Shown piece after piece: positions 1 to 8,444 of a stretch of 40,442 nt of DNA. Numbering within the stretch: the first letter of the stretch is position 1; each line of letters starts with the position of its first letter. Under the pieces are notes generated by a model. The model was not told where the DNA came from. It searched no databases and was given only the letters and a program-made list of their open reading frames with translations. Origin of the DNA: an uncultured Bacilli bacterium (lineage in GTDB: Bacteria; Bacillota_I; Bacilli_A; RF39; UBA660); the NCBI GenBank assembly GCA_947625535.1, contig CANQOR010000013.1:1-40442 (forward strand). The letters are read 5' to 3'. The position numbers and the translations under genes are program-made.

Positions 1-27
1 ATAATACTCTAGATTATACTTTTTTAT

Positions 28-67
28 AAAAAAAAGACAAATAAGTAAAAATATTTACCTATTTGTC
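28..67 (-). terminator. Rho-independent terminator of the kinase-fold gene
   Basis: Read on the minus strand, a 14-bp hairpin with one mismatch and a four-base loop is followed by eight T's. It lies about 30 nt past the stop codon of the kinase-fold gene. A second perfect 9-bp inverted repeat (77-100, loop of six) overlaps that stop codon but has no T-tract, so it may protect the 3' end and not terminate. Confidence 0.7.
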
Positions 68-96
68 AACAGTCTGATAAGAATCATTAAAGATTC

Positions 97-798
97 TTAT
101 TTTCTTGTTATATGTTCATATAAATATTCATGATCAAAAGCTGAATCAGGAGTAGAATGTCTTAAAGCTAAGATAAGATTTAAACCTGTTTGATCTAAAA
201 TAGGTTTTTTAGTATCGTAGTAATTATCACCTAAGAGATGGTTAGTAAATAAATTAAACATAGCTATTTGACTATTTAAACCATGAGTTCCACCATTCAT
301 AATATAACTATCTAATTCAGAAGGTATAATATCCATAAATGGATTATCTGGAGTAGTTATACTATCAATATCTAATAATATTAAATGATTATTAGGAGTC
401 ATTATTATATTAGGAAATCTTATATCATGATAAAAGATACCTTCTTTATTAAAAGATTCTAAGATACTTCTTAAAGTTTTTAAAATAGTTATTTTTTCTT
501 CATAACTTAAATTTAATTCACTTATATGTTGACCTAATATATTTTCCATTATATATCCTTTTAATTTATCTTGATCTAGTATAGATGTTATTAAAGTATA
601 AATATGCGGATAATAGGGAGCCAAATGCTTTAAATGATTTAAATAAATTAATTTATCTTTTTTAGCTTTTAATGTTCTTTTATGAACATTTATTTTAAAT
701 TCTTTATATACTTGACCATTTACATCATATAAAATGGCTTCAGATCCTTCTTTTTTAAGAGGGGTCTTTTTACTAACTATAAAATGTCTTTCTTCCAT
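97..798 (-). CDS. Protein-kinase/aminoglycoside-phosphotransferase-fold protein
   Basis: A 233-aa soluble protein with the core of the eukaryotic-like kinase fold. An early lysine (VYKEFK) could be the ATP-anchoring Lys, HDIRFPN near residue 125 matches the catalytic loop HxDxxxxN, and LLDID shortly after is in the place of the DFG/DxD metal-binding motif. No glycine-rich loop is clear; GSEA is the closest. Substrate is unknown: it could be a small-molecule kinase (choline/aminoglycoside/RIO-like) or a protein kinase. An ATG was chosen; a GTG 9 nt upstream is in frame, but neither has a Shine-Dalgarno site. The gene is divergent from the next one and has its own terminator, so it is monocistronic. 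The fold is fairly sure, the function is not. Confidence 0.75.
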   Translation of the reverse strand: MEERHFIVSKKTPLKKEGSEAILYDVNGQVYKEFKINVHKRTLKAKKDKLIYLNHLKHLAPYYPHIYTLITSILDQDKLKGYIMENILGQHISELNLSYEEKITILKTLRSILESFNKEGIFYHDIRFPNIIMTPNNHLILLDIDSITTPDNPFMDIIPSELDSYIMNGGTHGLNSQIAMFNLFTNHLLGDNYYDTKKPILDQTGLNLILALRHSTPDSAFDHEYLYEHITRK

Positions 799-814
799 AA
801 ATATCACGTTAGAT

Positions 815-843
815 ATTATAACTAAAATAAAAATAAAAGCAAA
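815..843 (-). promoter_or_regulatory. Promoter of the kinase-fold gene
   Basis: On the minus strand a perfect TATAAT lies 17 nt after TTTGCT, a weak -35. The predicted transcript start (about 808) is almost at the GTG at 807 and only about 10 nt before the ATG, so the mRNA would be leaderless or nearly so. This fits the lack of a Shine-Dalgarno site. Confidence 0.5.
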
Positions 844-856
844 TTTATATTTAAAG

Positions 857-884
857 TTGCATTTATAATAGTTTGTGCTAAAAT
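857..884 (+). promoter_or_regulatory. Promoter of the 194-aa protein gene
   Basis: TTGCAT, a 16-nt spacer and TAAAAT, with TG two bases before the -10. The predicted start is near 891, directly at the GAGGTGA ribosome-binding site, giving a leader of about 15 nt. It is back to back with the minus-strand promoter. Confidence 0.5.
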
Positions 885-905
885 TAATAACCGAGGTGAA
901 ACTTA

Positions 906-1490
906 ATGATGGAATCTTTACCTAGAGATATAAATCAAACTCATCAACAATGGTTTTATGATTATTGTCGTAAAGTAGAAAATGATACTTTAGAAGTACA
1001 TAATATATTAAATAATGAAGTATTTATTAATTGGTTGATTACTTTTTCTAAAAAGAAACCTATTTTATTTGATGAATGGGTTAGTATAAGTAGTGGTTAT
1101 ACGGAAATAGATTTAAATTTTATTAAAAAACTTAAATATTTTTATGATGCGATTAGAATGTATGCAGATAAGTTATATATAGCACCTTATGAAACTAATA
1201 ATGGTTATGTATATTATATTAATTGTAGAGGTATTACTTTGCAAATAGGTCAAACTAATGATGATAGTAAGGCTTATTTTTATCAAAGAATAGATAAAGT
1301 AGATAAAGATACTATAGTAATTAATTTTGATGATATGCAACAAAATAAAAAGGGTTTACAAAATGATTCTATTAAAGTTGGTTTAAGTGAGTTAGCTACT
1401 CATATTCAAAATTTAATAAATAATGGTGTACCTAGTGAAGAAATATTAAAAACAACAGAAGAAACTATTAAGTTATGTTTTAAAAAATAG
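906..1490 (+). CDS. Uncharacterised 194-aa protein
   Basis: I do not recognise this protein. It has no signal peptide or membrane segment, and is rich in aromatic and acidic residues (for example NNGYVYYINCRG around residues 98-109). The first 90 residues look helical, the middle is probably beta-rich, and the last 30 are again helical, ending in basic residues. The start follows a good GAGGTGA site; a second ATG follows immediately (MM). It is divergent from the kinase-fold gene and 44 nt ahead of a large membrane protein that has its own TATAAT box, so it is probably transcribed alone. It is real by length, ribosome-binding site and codon usage like its neighbours; function is unknown. Confidence 0.75.
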   Translation: MMESLPRDINQTHQQWFYDYCRKVENDTLEVHNILNNEVFINWLITFSKKKPILFDEWVSISSGYTEIDLNFIKKLKYFYDAIRMYADKLYIAPYETNNGYVYYINCRGITLQIGQTNDDSKAYFYQRIDKVDKDTIVINFDDMQQNKKGLQNDSIKVGLSELATHIQNLINNGVPSEEILKTTEETIKLCFKK

Positions 1491-1499
1491 TGATATAAT
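1491..1499 (+). promoter_or_regulatory. Extended -10 promoter of the GT-C-like gene
   Basis: TGATATAAT is a full extended -10 lying just after the preceding stop codon. No good -35 is seen 16-18 nt upstream, which is usual for extended -10 promoters. It lies 36 nt before the ATG. Confidence 0.5.
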
Positions 1500-1534
1500 T
1501 AATAGAGAACTTTGTATGGGGTGAAAATTATTCT

Positions 1535-3622
1535 ATGATAATAATTTTTATTATATTAATTGTTATTTTAATATTGTTATATAAGTTAAATTTAGTTAAG
1601 AATAAATATTTAAATAGTTTAGTTAAATATATTTTAATTAGTTTAATATGTTCAATTATTTTAGAATTAACTATTTTTAATTTTCGTCATTATGAATCTT
1701 TATTAATAAATAAAGATGAATATTTAGAACTAAAAGATTATAAATTACAAGGAATTAATTGTGATAATGAATGTGAAATAGTAGATAAAGATAATGCTTA
1801 TATAGAAATAAATGGTTTAGATAATAAGTTAAATACTTTATATATAGATTTAAGTAATGATAGTAATTTATTTTTTACGTATGAGTTATCTTTTACTGAT
1901 GAAGCGAACCAGTTGTATTTGGTAGCTGGAGATAGGGAATATGCTAGTACAATAAGTAATAGTTATTATGCTAAAGTAAATCCTAGTGGAAATGTTTATG
2001 ATATTAAGATAAGATTAAAAAGTATTAAAGATGATAAGAAGTTTAAAATAAATAAGATTGCTATTAATCCAACTGTTCCTTTGTTTATAAGTAATATTAG
2101 ATTAATATTATGTTTTATAGTTATATTTAGTATTTTATGTATTAATCCTAAAAATAATTTATTTGAATTAAAATATAATTTTAAATATTCAATAATTATA
2201 ACAGGAATTATTATAGTTTTAATTTCTTTATGTTATGGGGGTTTAACTTATTTAAATAATAAAACTTATACAGTAAGAGAAAATTCACATTTCTCACAAT
2301 ATAAAAATTTAGCCAAATCATTGGCTAAAGGACAATTTTATTTAGATTTAGAAGTATCTCCTAAATTAGAAGAATTAGATAATCCTTATGATACACATTA
2401 TCGTGATTCAAAAGTAGAAAGATATTCTGAATATTTTTGGGATTATGCTTATTATAAAGGTAAGTATTATTCATACTTTGGAATTGTTCCTTGTGCCATG
2501 TTATATTTACCTTATTATTTAGTAACACATCATAATTTACCTAATAATATAGCTATGGGAATAGTTTTATTTCTATTAAATATAGCAATATTTTATTTAT
2601 TATATCAAGTAATAAAGAAATATTTTCCTAAGACATCTTATATGTGGTATTTAATATTAGGAATCTTTATGGTTATGGTAGGGGGAGTTCCTTTCTTTGC
2701 TGGAGAACCAACATTTTATAATTTGCCTGTTTCTTTAGGAATAACTTTTTCTTGTTTTGGTTTAGGTTTATGGATTAAAGCAACATTAAAAAATAAACTT
2801 AATGCTAAGTATTTATTCTTAGGTAGTTTATGTATGGCTTTAGTAGCAGGATGTCGTCCACAGCTTTTACTAGGTAGTTTTTTAGCTCTTATTATATTTG
2901 GAGATTATGTCTTTAAAAAAAGAGAAATGTTTAGTAAGAAGTCAATTAAAGAAACTATTTTATTTATGTTACCTTATATTATAGTAGCAATGTTTTTAAT
3001 GTATTATAATTATGCTCGTTTTGGTAATATATTTGATTTTGGAGCCAACTATAATTTGACGACAAATGATATGACTAAAAGAGGATTTAAATTAGATCGT
3101 ATATTCTTAGGTTTATATTATTTCTTTATAGCACCTAGTAAAATATCTACTTTATTTCCATTCTTAGAAAACTATCGTTTAACAACATCATATTTAGGCA
3201 AAAGTATATATGAAAAGATGTATGGAGGATTCTATTTTAGAAACTTAATATGTCTTTTAGGATTATTATTTTATAAATTTAAAAAAGATATTAATAATAA
3301 ACAGTTATCTAATATTTGTTTGGCTTCATTAATATTTTCAATTATTATAGTAATAGCAGATACTGAGATGGCTGGTATTTTACCAAGATATATTTATGAT
3401 TTTAGTTGGTTACTATGTATAGGTACTATAATAGTTATATTATCTTTATTAAATAATAAAAATTTACATATAGAATTTAAAAAATTAATTATTACTTTAA
3501 TATTTATTAGTGTTATTTATAATTGTTTTACTTTCTTTATGGGAGATAGTATTTTAGTAGAGAATGATAATTTAAGAACTATTTATTATTATTTATATTA
3601 TATGTTTAATTTTTGGTTATAA
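1535..3622 (+). CDS. Multi-pass membrane protein, probable GT-C-type glycosyltransferase
   Basis: 695 aa with two N-terminal membrane helices, then an extracytoplasmic beta-rich stretch (about residues 60-180), then about nine more helices. After the third helix a conserved-looking block contains NSHFSQYKNLAKSLAKG and later YYSYFGIVPCAMLYLPYYL. This layout (acidic and aromatic ectodomain loop, then repeated helices) is typical of polyprenyl-phosphate-sugar-dependent GT-C/PMT-like transferases and of large polymer-modifying membrane proteins in Gram-positives. No catalytic residues can be assigned with certainty. It starts after GGGGTGA and ends just before a strong terminator, so it is a single-gene unit. 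It probably decorates a surface glycopolymer or protein; this is inference. Confidence 0.65.
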   Translation: MIIIFIILIVILILLYKLNLVKNKYLNSLVKYILISLICSIILELTIFNFRHYESLLINKDEYLELKDYKLQGINCDNECEIVDKDNAYIEINGLDNKLNTLYIDLSNDSNLFFTYELSFTDEANQLYLVAGDREYASTISNSYYAKVNPSGNVYDIKIRLKSIKDDKKFKINKIAINPTVPLFISNIRLILCFIVIFSILCINPKNNLFELKYNFKYSIIITGIIIVLISLCYGGLTYLNNKTYTVRENSHFSQYKNLAKSLAKGQFYLDLEVSPKLEELDNPYDTHYRDSKVERYSEYFWDYAYYKGKYYSYFGIVPCAMLYLPYYLVTHHNLPNNIAMGIVLFLLNIAIFYLLYQVIKKYFPKTSYMWYLILGIFMVMVGGVPFFAGEPTFYNLPVSLGITFSCFGLGLWIKATLKNKLNAKYLFLGSLCMALVAGCRPQLLLGSFLALIIFGDYVFKKREMFSKKSIKETILFMLPYIIVAMFLMYYNYARFGNIFDFGANYNLTTNDMTKRGFKLDRIFLGLYYFFIAPSKISTLFPFLENYRLTTSYLGKSIYEKMYGGFYFRNLICLLGLLFYKFKKDINNKQLSNICLASLIFSIIIVIADTEMAGILPRYIYDFSWLLCIGTIIVILSLLNNKNLHIEFKKLIITLIFISVIYNCFTFFMGDSILVENDNLRTIYYYLYYMFNFWL

Positions 3623-3644
3623 AAACTCATTTGATGAGTTTTTT
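3622..3644 (+). terminator. Terminator after the GT-C-like gene
   Basis: Perfect 9-bp hairpin AAAACTCAT/ATGAGTTTT with a 3-nt loop and trailing T's, starting at the stop codon. It shows that the next gene cannot start upstream of it and must have its own promoter. Confidence 0.8.
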
Positions 3645-3646
3645 AT

Positions 3647-3674
3647 TTGTCTTTTTTATAAAGATGAGTATAAT
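3647..3674 (+). promoter_or_regulatory. Promoter of ywlC/tsaC
   Basis: TTGTCT, 16-nt spacer, TATAAT. The TATAAT ends 16 nt before the chosen ATG, so the leader would be only about 10 nt and the GTGGTGG ribosome-binding site would be at the 5' end. Confidence 0.5.
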
Positions 3675-3690
3675 TTTAAGTGGTGGTTTT

Positions 3691-4707
3691 ATGGCAGATT
3701 ATTTAGATTTAACAAAAGGTTATCAAAAGGAAGAATTAAAAGATGCAGCTTTAACTATTAAACAGGGAGGATTAGTTTTATTTCCAACTGAAACTGTTTA
3801 TGGAATAGGGGCGGATGGATTAAATGAAGAAGCTGTTAAGAAGATCTTTATAGCTAAAGGAAGAGCTTCTGATAATCCCTTAATATTACATGTATCAGAT
3901 ATGAAGATGATAGAAAGAATAGTGGCAGAAGTAACACCTTTAGAAAGAAAATTAGTTGAAAAGTTTTTCCCTGGTCCTTTAACTATTGTTTTTAAAAGAA
4001 AAGGTAACGTTCCTAATGTCGTAACAGCTAACTTAGATACAGTAGGAGTTAGAATGCCAGAAAATAAAATAGCACATGATTTAATAGAACTTGCTAATAC
4101 ACCAATAGCAGCTCCTAGTGCTAATATATCTGGTCGACCTAGTGGAACTAATGTCCAAGATATCTTTAATGAATTAAATGATAAAGTAAATTATATCTTA
4201 GATGGAGGAGAAACTAAAATAGGTTTAGAATCAACAGTTATAAGAGTTATAGATAATAAAATAAATATTTTAAGACCTGGTAAAATAACTTATGATGATT
4301 TAAAAGAATTTGGTGAAGTAGTTGTTTCTCCTCATGTTCTTAAGGAAGCTTCAAGTGATGAAGTAGTGTTATCTCCAGGAATGAAATATAAGCATTATGC
4401 ACCTAAAACTAAGTGTGTTTTAATATATAGTGATGATAAAAAGAAAATGTTAGATAAAATGAAAGAATTAGAAACTAATAATACTTTAGTAATAACTAAT
4501 GAAGATAATGTTAAATACTTTAATAATGTGATTAGTTATGGGAAAAGTTTAGAAGATATATCACATAATTTATTTAAAATATTACGTAGTATTGATAAAG
4601 AAAATAAAGAATTAGTTATTATTGAAGGAGTAAAAGCTGAAGGACTTGGACTAGCTATTATGAATAGATTAATTAGAGCTTGTTCACATAATTATATTGA
4701 GTTATAG
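3691..4707 (+). CDS. ywlC: L-threonylcarbamoyladenylate synthase (Sua5/YwlC)
   Basis: 338 aa. The Sua5/YrdC/YwlC family makes threonylcarbamoyl-AMP from threonine, bicarbonate and ATP, the first step of t6A37 tRNA modification in the cytoplasm. The YrdC domain (about residues 8-200) shows FPTETVYGIG, KGRASDNPLILH and APSANISGRPSGT, the nucleotide- and threonine-binding motifs. The C-terminal Sua5 domain (about 225-338) contains the typical LSPGMKYKHYAPKTK. Length fits two-domain Sua5 proteins, not the short TsaC form. The ATG is placed after GTGGTGG and after the upstream terminator; a longer reading frame starting at 3613 would run through that terminator. The TsaB/D/E partners are not in the window. 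Identification is very secure. Confidence 0.95.
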   Translation: MADYLDLTKGYQKEELKDAALTIKQGGLVLFPTETVYGIGADGLNEEAVKKIFIAKGRASDNPLILHVSDMKMIERIVAEVTPLERKLVEKFFPGPLTIVFKRKGNVPNVVTANLDTVGVRMPENKIAHDLIELANTPIAAPSANISGRPSGTNVQDIFNELNDKVNYILDGGETKIGLESTVIRVIDNKINILRPGKITYDDLKEFGEVVVSPHVLKEASSDEVVLSPGMKYKHYAPKTKCVLIYSDDKKKMLDKMKELETNNTLVITNEDNVKYFNNVISYGKSLEDISHNLFKILRSIDKENKELVIIEGVKAEGLGLAIMNRLIRACSHNYIEL

Positions 4708-4725
4708 TTAATTATATTTTATAAT
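4697..4725 (+). promoter_or_regulatory. Promoter of the 298-aa membrane-anchored protein
   Basis: TTGAGT, 17-nt spacer, TATAAT: one of the best sigma-A matches in the window. It overlaps the 3' end of ywlC and lies 24 nt before the ATG, so the leader is about 18 nt. Confidence 0.65.
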
Positions 4726-4749
4726 ATTTAGTATGATAGTAGGGATATT

Positions 4750-5646
4750 ATGAATAAGAAATATTGTATATTAGCTTTAATACTTATTATACTTTTAGGA
4801 GGATTAATTCTATTATATTTTGGATTAAGTAATAAATGTGATAATAGTATGAAAGAAGATAATTCGAAAATAGAAATAGTTAAATATGAACTACAAACAC
4901 ATGAATATTATCAAGATAAAATAGATAAGAGTAAATACTATATAGATAGTAAAGAAGAATTAAATGCTTTTTATAATTTATATTCAGATGCTTTAAAAGT
5001 AAATGAAAATATTTTAAATAATAATACTATATTTGTTGAAGTAAAAGAAGTTGGTTCTGGTAGTATTAAATATGAATTAAAAGATGTTTTAATAGATGAT
5101 ACAGTAATATTTAAATTAGATAGTGAAGAACCAGAAATTGGAACAGATGATATGGCTTTTTGGTACTTTGTAGCAATAATACCTAATAATGTAATTAAAG
5201 ATATAAAATTAGATGAATGGGTTAAACCTTCTTCTATAAAAAAAGATATTAGTTATGAATTTAAATTAGATAGTAATAATAAATATGAAGTAACGACTGA
5301 TTTAAAATTTGAAACATTACTAAATGATGGTGGTAGTTATACAAGTTCTTATTATCAAATAGATTTAGATAATAATAAAGTAGTTAAAATTATAGAAAAT
5401 TATAAAGCTAATTTAGGAGGAACTCCTGAAACATCTAAAAAGGTAGAATATACTAAAAATATTAATAATGATTTAAATAAAGAAATTAAAACTTTATTAG
5501 ATTCATTAATGAATAGTGAAGATATAAATGATTCTACTAATTATCATTGTTATACTATAAAAGTAATGAATAATTCTAAAGATATTTATAATACGGAATC
5601 TATTAATAAATTAAAAGATATTATAAATAAGATAGATTTAATGTAA
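4750..5646 (+). CDS. Membrane-anchored extracytoplasmic protein with GSGSI...GTDDMA motif
   Basis: 298 aa with an N-terminal membrane anchor (about residues 7-27). The cysteine just after the helix is not in a lipobox context (SNKCDN). Residues 60-155 contain EVGSGSIKYELKDV and then EPEIGTDDMAFWYFV. I recall this two-motif unit from many uncharacterised secreted proteins of Bacillota, where it reads like GSGSIRxxV ... PEVGTxDMAxWH. The second half (about 170-298) is a separate lysine- and asparagine-rich beta region with a paired YTSSYYQIDLDNNKVVK strand. Function is unknown. It has its own promoter and a strong terminator, so it is monocistronic. Confidence 0.75.
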   Translation: MNKKYCILALILIILLGGLILLYFGLSNKCDNSMKEDNSKIEIVKYELQTHEYYQDKIDKSKYYIDSKEELNAFYNLYSDALKVNENILNNNTIFVEVKEVGSGSIKYELKDVLIDDTVIFKLDSEEPEIGTDDMAFWYFVAIIPNNVIKDIKLDEWVKPSSIKKDISYEFKLDSNNKYEVTTDLKFETLLNDGGSYTSSYYQIDLDNNKVVKIIENYKANLGGTPETSKKVEYTKNINNDLNKEIKTLLDSLMNSEDINDSTNYHCYTIKVMNNSKDIYNTESINKLKDIINKIDLM

Positions 5647-5651
5647 AGTTG

Positions 5652-5683
5652 ACTTATAAACATAAAGGTTTATAAGTTTTTTT
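5652..5683 (+). terminator. Terminator after the 298-aa protein gene
   Basis: Perfect 10-bp hairpin ACTTATAAAC/GTTTATAAGT with a 6-nt loop followed by a T-run, 6 nt after the stop codon. Confidence 0.85.
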
Positions 5684-5835
5684 ATTTATGAAAAAAAGAC
5701 CTAAAATAATAAATTAATTATTAAAAAGAAGAGATTATTTGATTATTAATTAATGTTATAAAAGAATTAAATATTTATTATAATTAATTAATTTAAATTA
5801 GTATTTTAGATAAAAATTAATACTTAAAATATTTA
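5684..5835. other. Gene-free AT-rich stretch upstream of the adhesin
   Basis: No reading frame or RNA gene is visible. It is almost pure A/T and holds only loose inverted repeats: AATTAATTATT near 5714 against ATTATTAATTAAT near 5742, and TATTTTA/TAAAATA in the last 35 bases just before the adhesin -35. These could be operator or UP-element sequence for the adhesin promoter, but A/T bias alone makes such repeats likely. Confidence 0.4.
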
Positions 5836-5865
5836 TTGACGATATATTTAGTTAATGCTTATTAT
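5836..5865 (+). promoter_or_regulatory. Promoter of the thioester adhesin
   Basis: TTGACG, 18-nt spacer, TATTAT. The predicted leader is about 75 nt, long for this window. It contains a small AGATAA/TTATCT hairpin (5908-5923) just before the AAAGGA ribosome-binding site, so expression of this surface protein may be controlled after transcription start. Confidence 0.55.
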
Positions 5866-5947
5866 AACCATTAGGGAGAGAGTACTTTGTATAGAAAGAG
5901 TAAGATAATTATTTATCTTTTATTTAATTTATAGAAAGGAAAAAAGA

Positions 5948-8407
5948 ATGATTAGAAAAGGAGATTATTTTAAGTATGTTAAATTATTAGTAATAATATT
6001 AATGGTAGTAAGTTTTATTAAAGGAGTAAATATTGTTAATGCTAGTGAAGCAGTGACAATAACGCAAAAGAGTGGACATATAAAAGATCCAAATGGTAAT
6101 ACTTGGTATATTTATATTGCAAAGACAAAGGGAGGTAAGATATTTAGATATATGTATGCTATGAAACCATTTGTAGATAAAAATGGTAATTATTATTATT
6201 GTGTACAACCTAATGTACCAATTACAGATGGTTTAAATAGTCAGTATTTACCAAGTAATGATGATGCTTGGAAACAATTAAAAGATTATTATGGAGATGG
6301 TGATGGTAAGTTAATAGCAGATGGGGTTGCTAATGAAGAAAGAATAAAATTAATTATGTATTATGGGTATGGATATAGTGGAAGAACTAGTGAATGGTGG
6401 TATACAATTACTCAACTTATGATATGGAAAGAATTATATCCAACGGAAGATATTGGGTTTGCTTCTACTTGTACATATGATAGTAAAATATCTTGTACAA
6501 AAACAACTAAGTATGATAAATATTTTCAAGAAATAGAAAATGATATAAAGAATCATAATTTAAAACCTAGTATTGATAATAAAGAAATAAATAATATGTT
6601 AATTGGGGAAAAGAAAAATATTATAGATAAAAATAAGGTATTAAGTAATTATTCTATTGAAAGTTGTCTTAATTGTATAGCTTCGATTAATGGAAATGAA
6701 ATAGAAATAGAAGCTACTGATGTAGGTGAAATAAAATTATTATTAAAAAGAAAATTTAATAAATATAAGACGAAGAAAAGTTATATATTAGCAAGTTCTT
6801 TAGATAAGAAAAGAGGACAAGGCAACTCAATACAAAAAGTAGCTAGTAGAGCTGATCCAAATGATATAAGTTTAGAATTAGTAGGTAGTTCAAATTATAT
6901 AACTTCAAAAATAATAGTAGAAAAAGTAGATGGTAAAATTCAAGGAGATATATCTTCAGTTAAAGATGAAGCAAGATTAAAAGGAGCAACGATTTGTTTA
7001 TATAAAAGTGATAATACTAAAATAAAATGTCTTGTTTCTGATGGAGTTAAAGCTTTAGATTTTGGTACTTATGAAAAAGGTGAATACTACTTATTAGAAG
7101 AAAAAGCTCCGGAAGGATATGTAAAAAGTAATGTTAAGTATGAAGTAACTGTATCAGGATTTGGTGATGATATTTTTCAAATTATTAAGAATGATAGAAC
7201 ATCAACATTTACATTGTTTAAAGTAGGTAAAGATAATAAACCATTAAGTAATGCTTATATAGATATTTATTATAAAAATGATGAATTATTTTATAGTGGA
7301 ATTACTAATGAAGAAGGAATCTTAGAAGTAAAAAACATTAAAAAAGGTGAATATTATTATGTTGAAAAGAAAGCTCCAGAAGGTTATGGAAGAGATAAAG
7401 AAAAACATTATTTTACAATAACAAGTGATGGTAATTGTTTTTTTACTGATACATTAAAAAATGAATCTACACAAGTGGAAATTACTAAAACAGATATTTC
7501 TACTAGTAAAGCAATACCTGGAGCAACAATTGCTGTTTATCAATTACAAAGTGATGGAACTTGGAAAGAATATTTTAAAGATACAACTTCATCTAATGGT
7601 AAAATTGTAATCGAAAATATTCCTTATGGAAAATATTATTTTATTGAACTTGAAGCACCAAAAGGGTATATCTTAAATGATGAAAAACATTACTTTACAA
7701 TAGATGATAATGGTTATATTTATAAAAGTGATTTACCTAATGAAAAATATAGTCATCTTTATTTAAAGAAGACTGATTTATCAAAAGCTAATGTAATAGA
7801 AGGAGCTACTATAGAAATATATAGAATTAATGATGATGAAAGTGAAACTTTAATATATACAGGTATTACTGATGAAGAAGGAAAAATAGAATATGATTTA
7901 CTAGTTAAAGGCAAATACTATTTTAGAGAAACTAATGCTCCAGAAGGGTATATTTTGGATGATAGTAAACATTATTTTGAAATAAATGAAGGGGGTATAA
8001 TTATTGATGAAGCAATTACTAATGAGAAAGAGTCAATAGTAACTTTTGAAAAAAGAGATTTAACGACTGAACAATTACTTGAGGGAGCAAAAATTTGTGT
8101 ATATAAAGAAAATGATGAATTAATTAATTGTATTGATACTAATCAAGATGGTATAGGTAAATTAAATTTAGGTATAGGCAAATACTATTATATGGAAACA
8201 GTTGCTCCAGAAGGTTATGATAAGATAGAAACTAAAGTACCATTTGAAATAGAAGAAGAAGGAAGTGAATTAACATTAACAGTATATGATGAATTAATAA
8301 TAAGATTAATTCCTAGAACAGGTATTAATAATAAAAATATTTATTATATAGGTCTTATTTTATTATCTATTACTTGTTTTATTATTACAAGAGTAATAAA
8401 AAGATAA
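5948..8407 (+). CDS. Cell-wall adhesin: thioester domain plus five SpaA/Cna_B-like repeats and sorting signal
   Basis: 819 aa, exported. A signal peptide (1-33) is followed by a thioester domain of the TQXA/TED family: Cys85 in YCVQP and Gln156 in ITQLMIW would form the internal Cys-Gln thioester that binds host surfaces covalently. Residues 215-285 form a linker beta domain. Five SpaA/Cna_B-like modules follow (about 322-415, 420-505, 508-597, 603-692, 697-782). Each starts with a Lys in a strand (EKVD, FKVG, TKTD, KKTD, EKRD) and ends in E-x-x-AP[EK]GY, the residues that normally form Lys-Asn/Asp isopeptide bonds with a catalytic Glu. The end is LIPRTG, a hydrophobic helix and RVIKR, a class of sortase signal with Ile in place of Leu in LPxTG. 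No sortase or pilus partner is present in the window. It is monocistronic with its own promoter. Confidence 0.9.
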   Translation: MIRKGDYFKYVKLLVIILMVVSFIKGVNIVNASEAVTITQKSGHIKDPNGNTWYIYIAKTKGGKIFRYMYAMKPFVDKNGNYYYCVQPNVPITDGLNSQYLPSNDDAWKQLKDYYGDGDGKLIADGVANEERIKLIMYYGYGYSGRTSEWWYTITQLMIWKELYPTEDIGFASTCTYDSKISCTKTTKYDKYFQEIENDIKNHNLKPSIDNKEINNMLIGEKKNIIDKNKVLSNYSIESCLNCIASINGNEIEIEATDVGEIKLLLKRKFNKYKTKKSYILASSLDKKRGQGNSIQKVASRADPNDISLELVGSSNYITSKIIVEKVDGKIQGDISSVKDEARLKGATICLYKSDNTKIKCLVSDGVKALDFGTYEKGEYYLLEEKAPEGYVKSNVKYEVTVSGFGDDIFQIIKNDRTSTFTLFKVGKDNKPLSNAYIDIYYKNDELFYSGITNEEGILEVKNIKKGEYYYVEKKAPEGYGRDKEKHYFTITSDGNCFFTDTLKNESTQVEITKTDISTSKAIPGATIAVYQLQSDGTWKEYFKDTTSSNGKIVIENIPYGKYYFIELEAPKGYILNDEKHYFTIDDNGYIYKSDLPNEKYSHLYLKKTDLSKANVIEGATIEIYRINDDESETLIYTGITDEEGKIEYDLLVKGKYYFRETNAPEGYILDDSKHYFEINEGGIIIDEAITNEKESIVTFEKRDLTTEQLLEGAKICVYKENDELINCIDTNQDGIGKLNLGIGKYYYMETVAPEGYDKIETKVPFEIEEEGSELTLTVYDELIIRLIPRTGINNKNIYYIGLILLSITCFIITRVIKR

Positions 8408-8415
8408 TTATGTTA

Positions 8416-8424
8416 TGATATAAT
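8416..8424 (+). promoter_or_regulatory. Extended -10 promoter of the phosphodiesterase-like gene
   Basis: TGATATAAT right after the adhesin stop codon, with no clear -35. No hairpin terminator lies between the two genes, so read-through from the adhesin may add to expression. The predicted start falls on the AAGGAGG ribosome-binding site. Confidence 0.5.
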
Positions 8425-8444
8425 TATTAAGGAGGAATATGACT

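Noticed and set aside
3613-3690. Longer N-terminus for ywlC
   Set aside because: It would overlap the upstream stop and run through a strong terminator and the gene's own promoter; homologues start near the MADYLDLTKG position.
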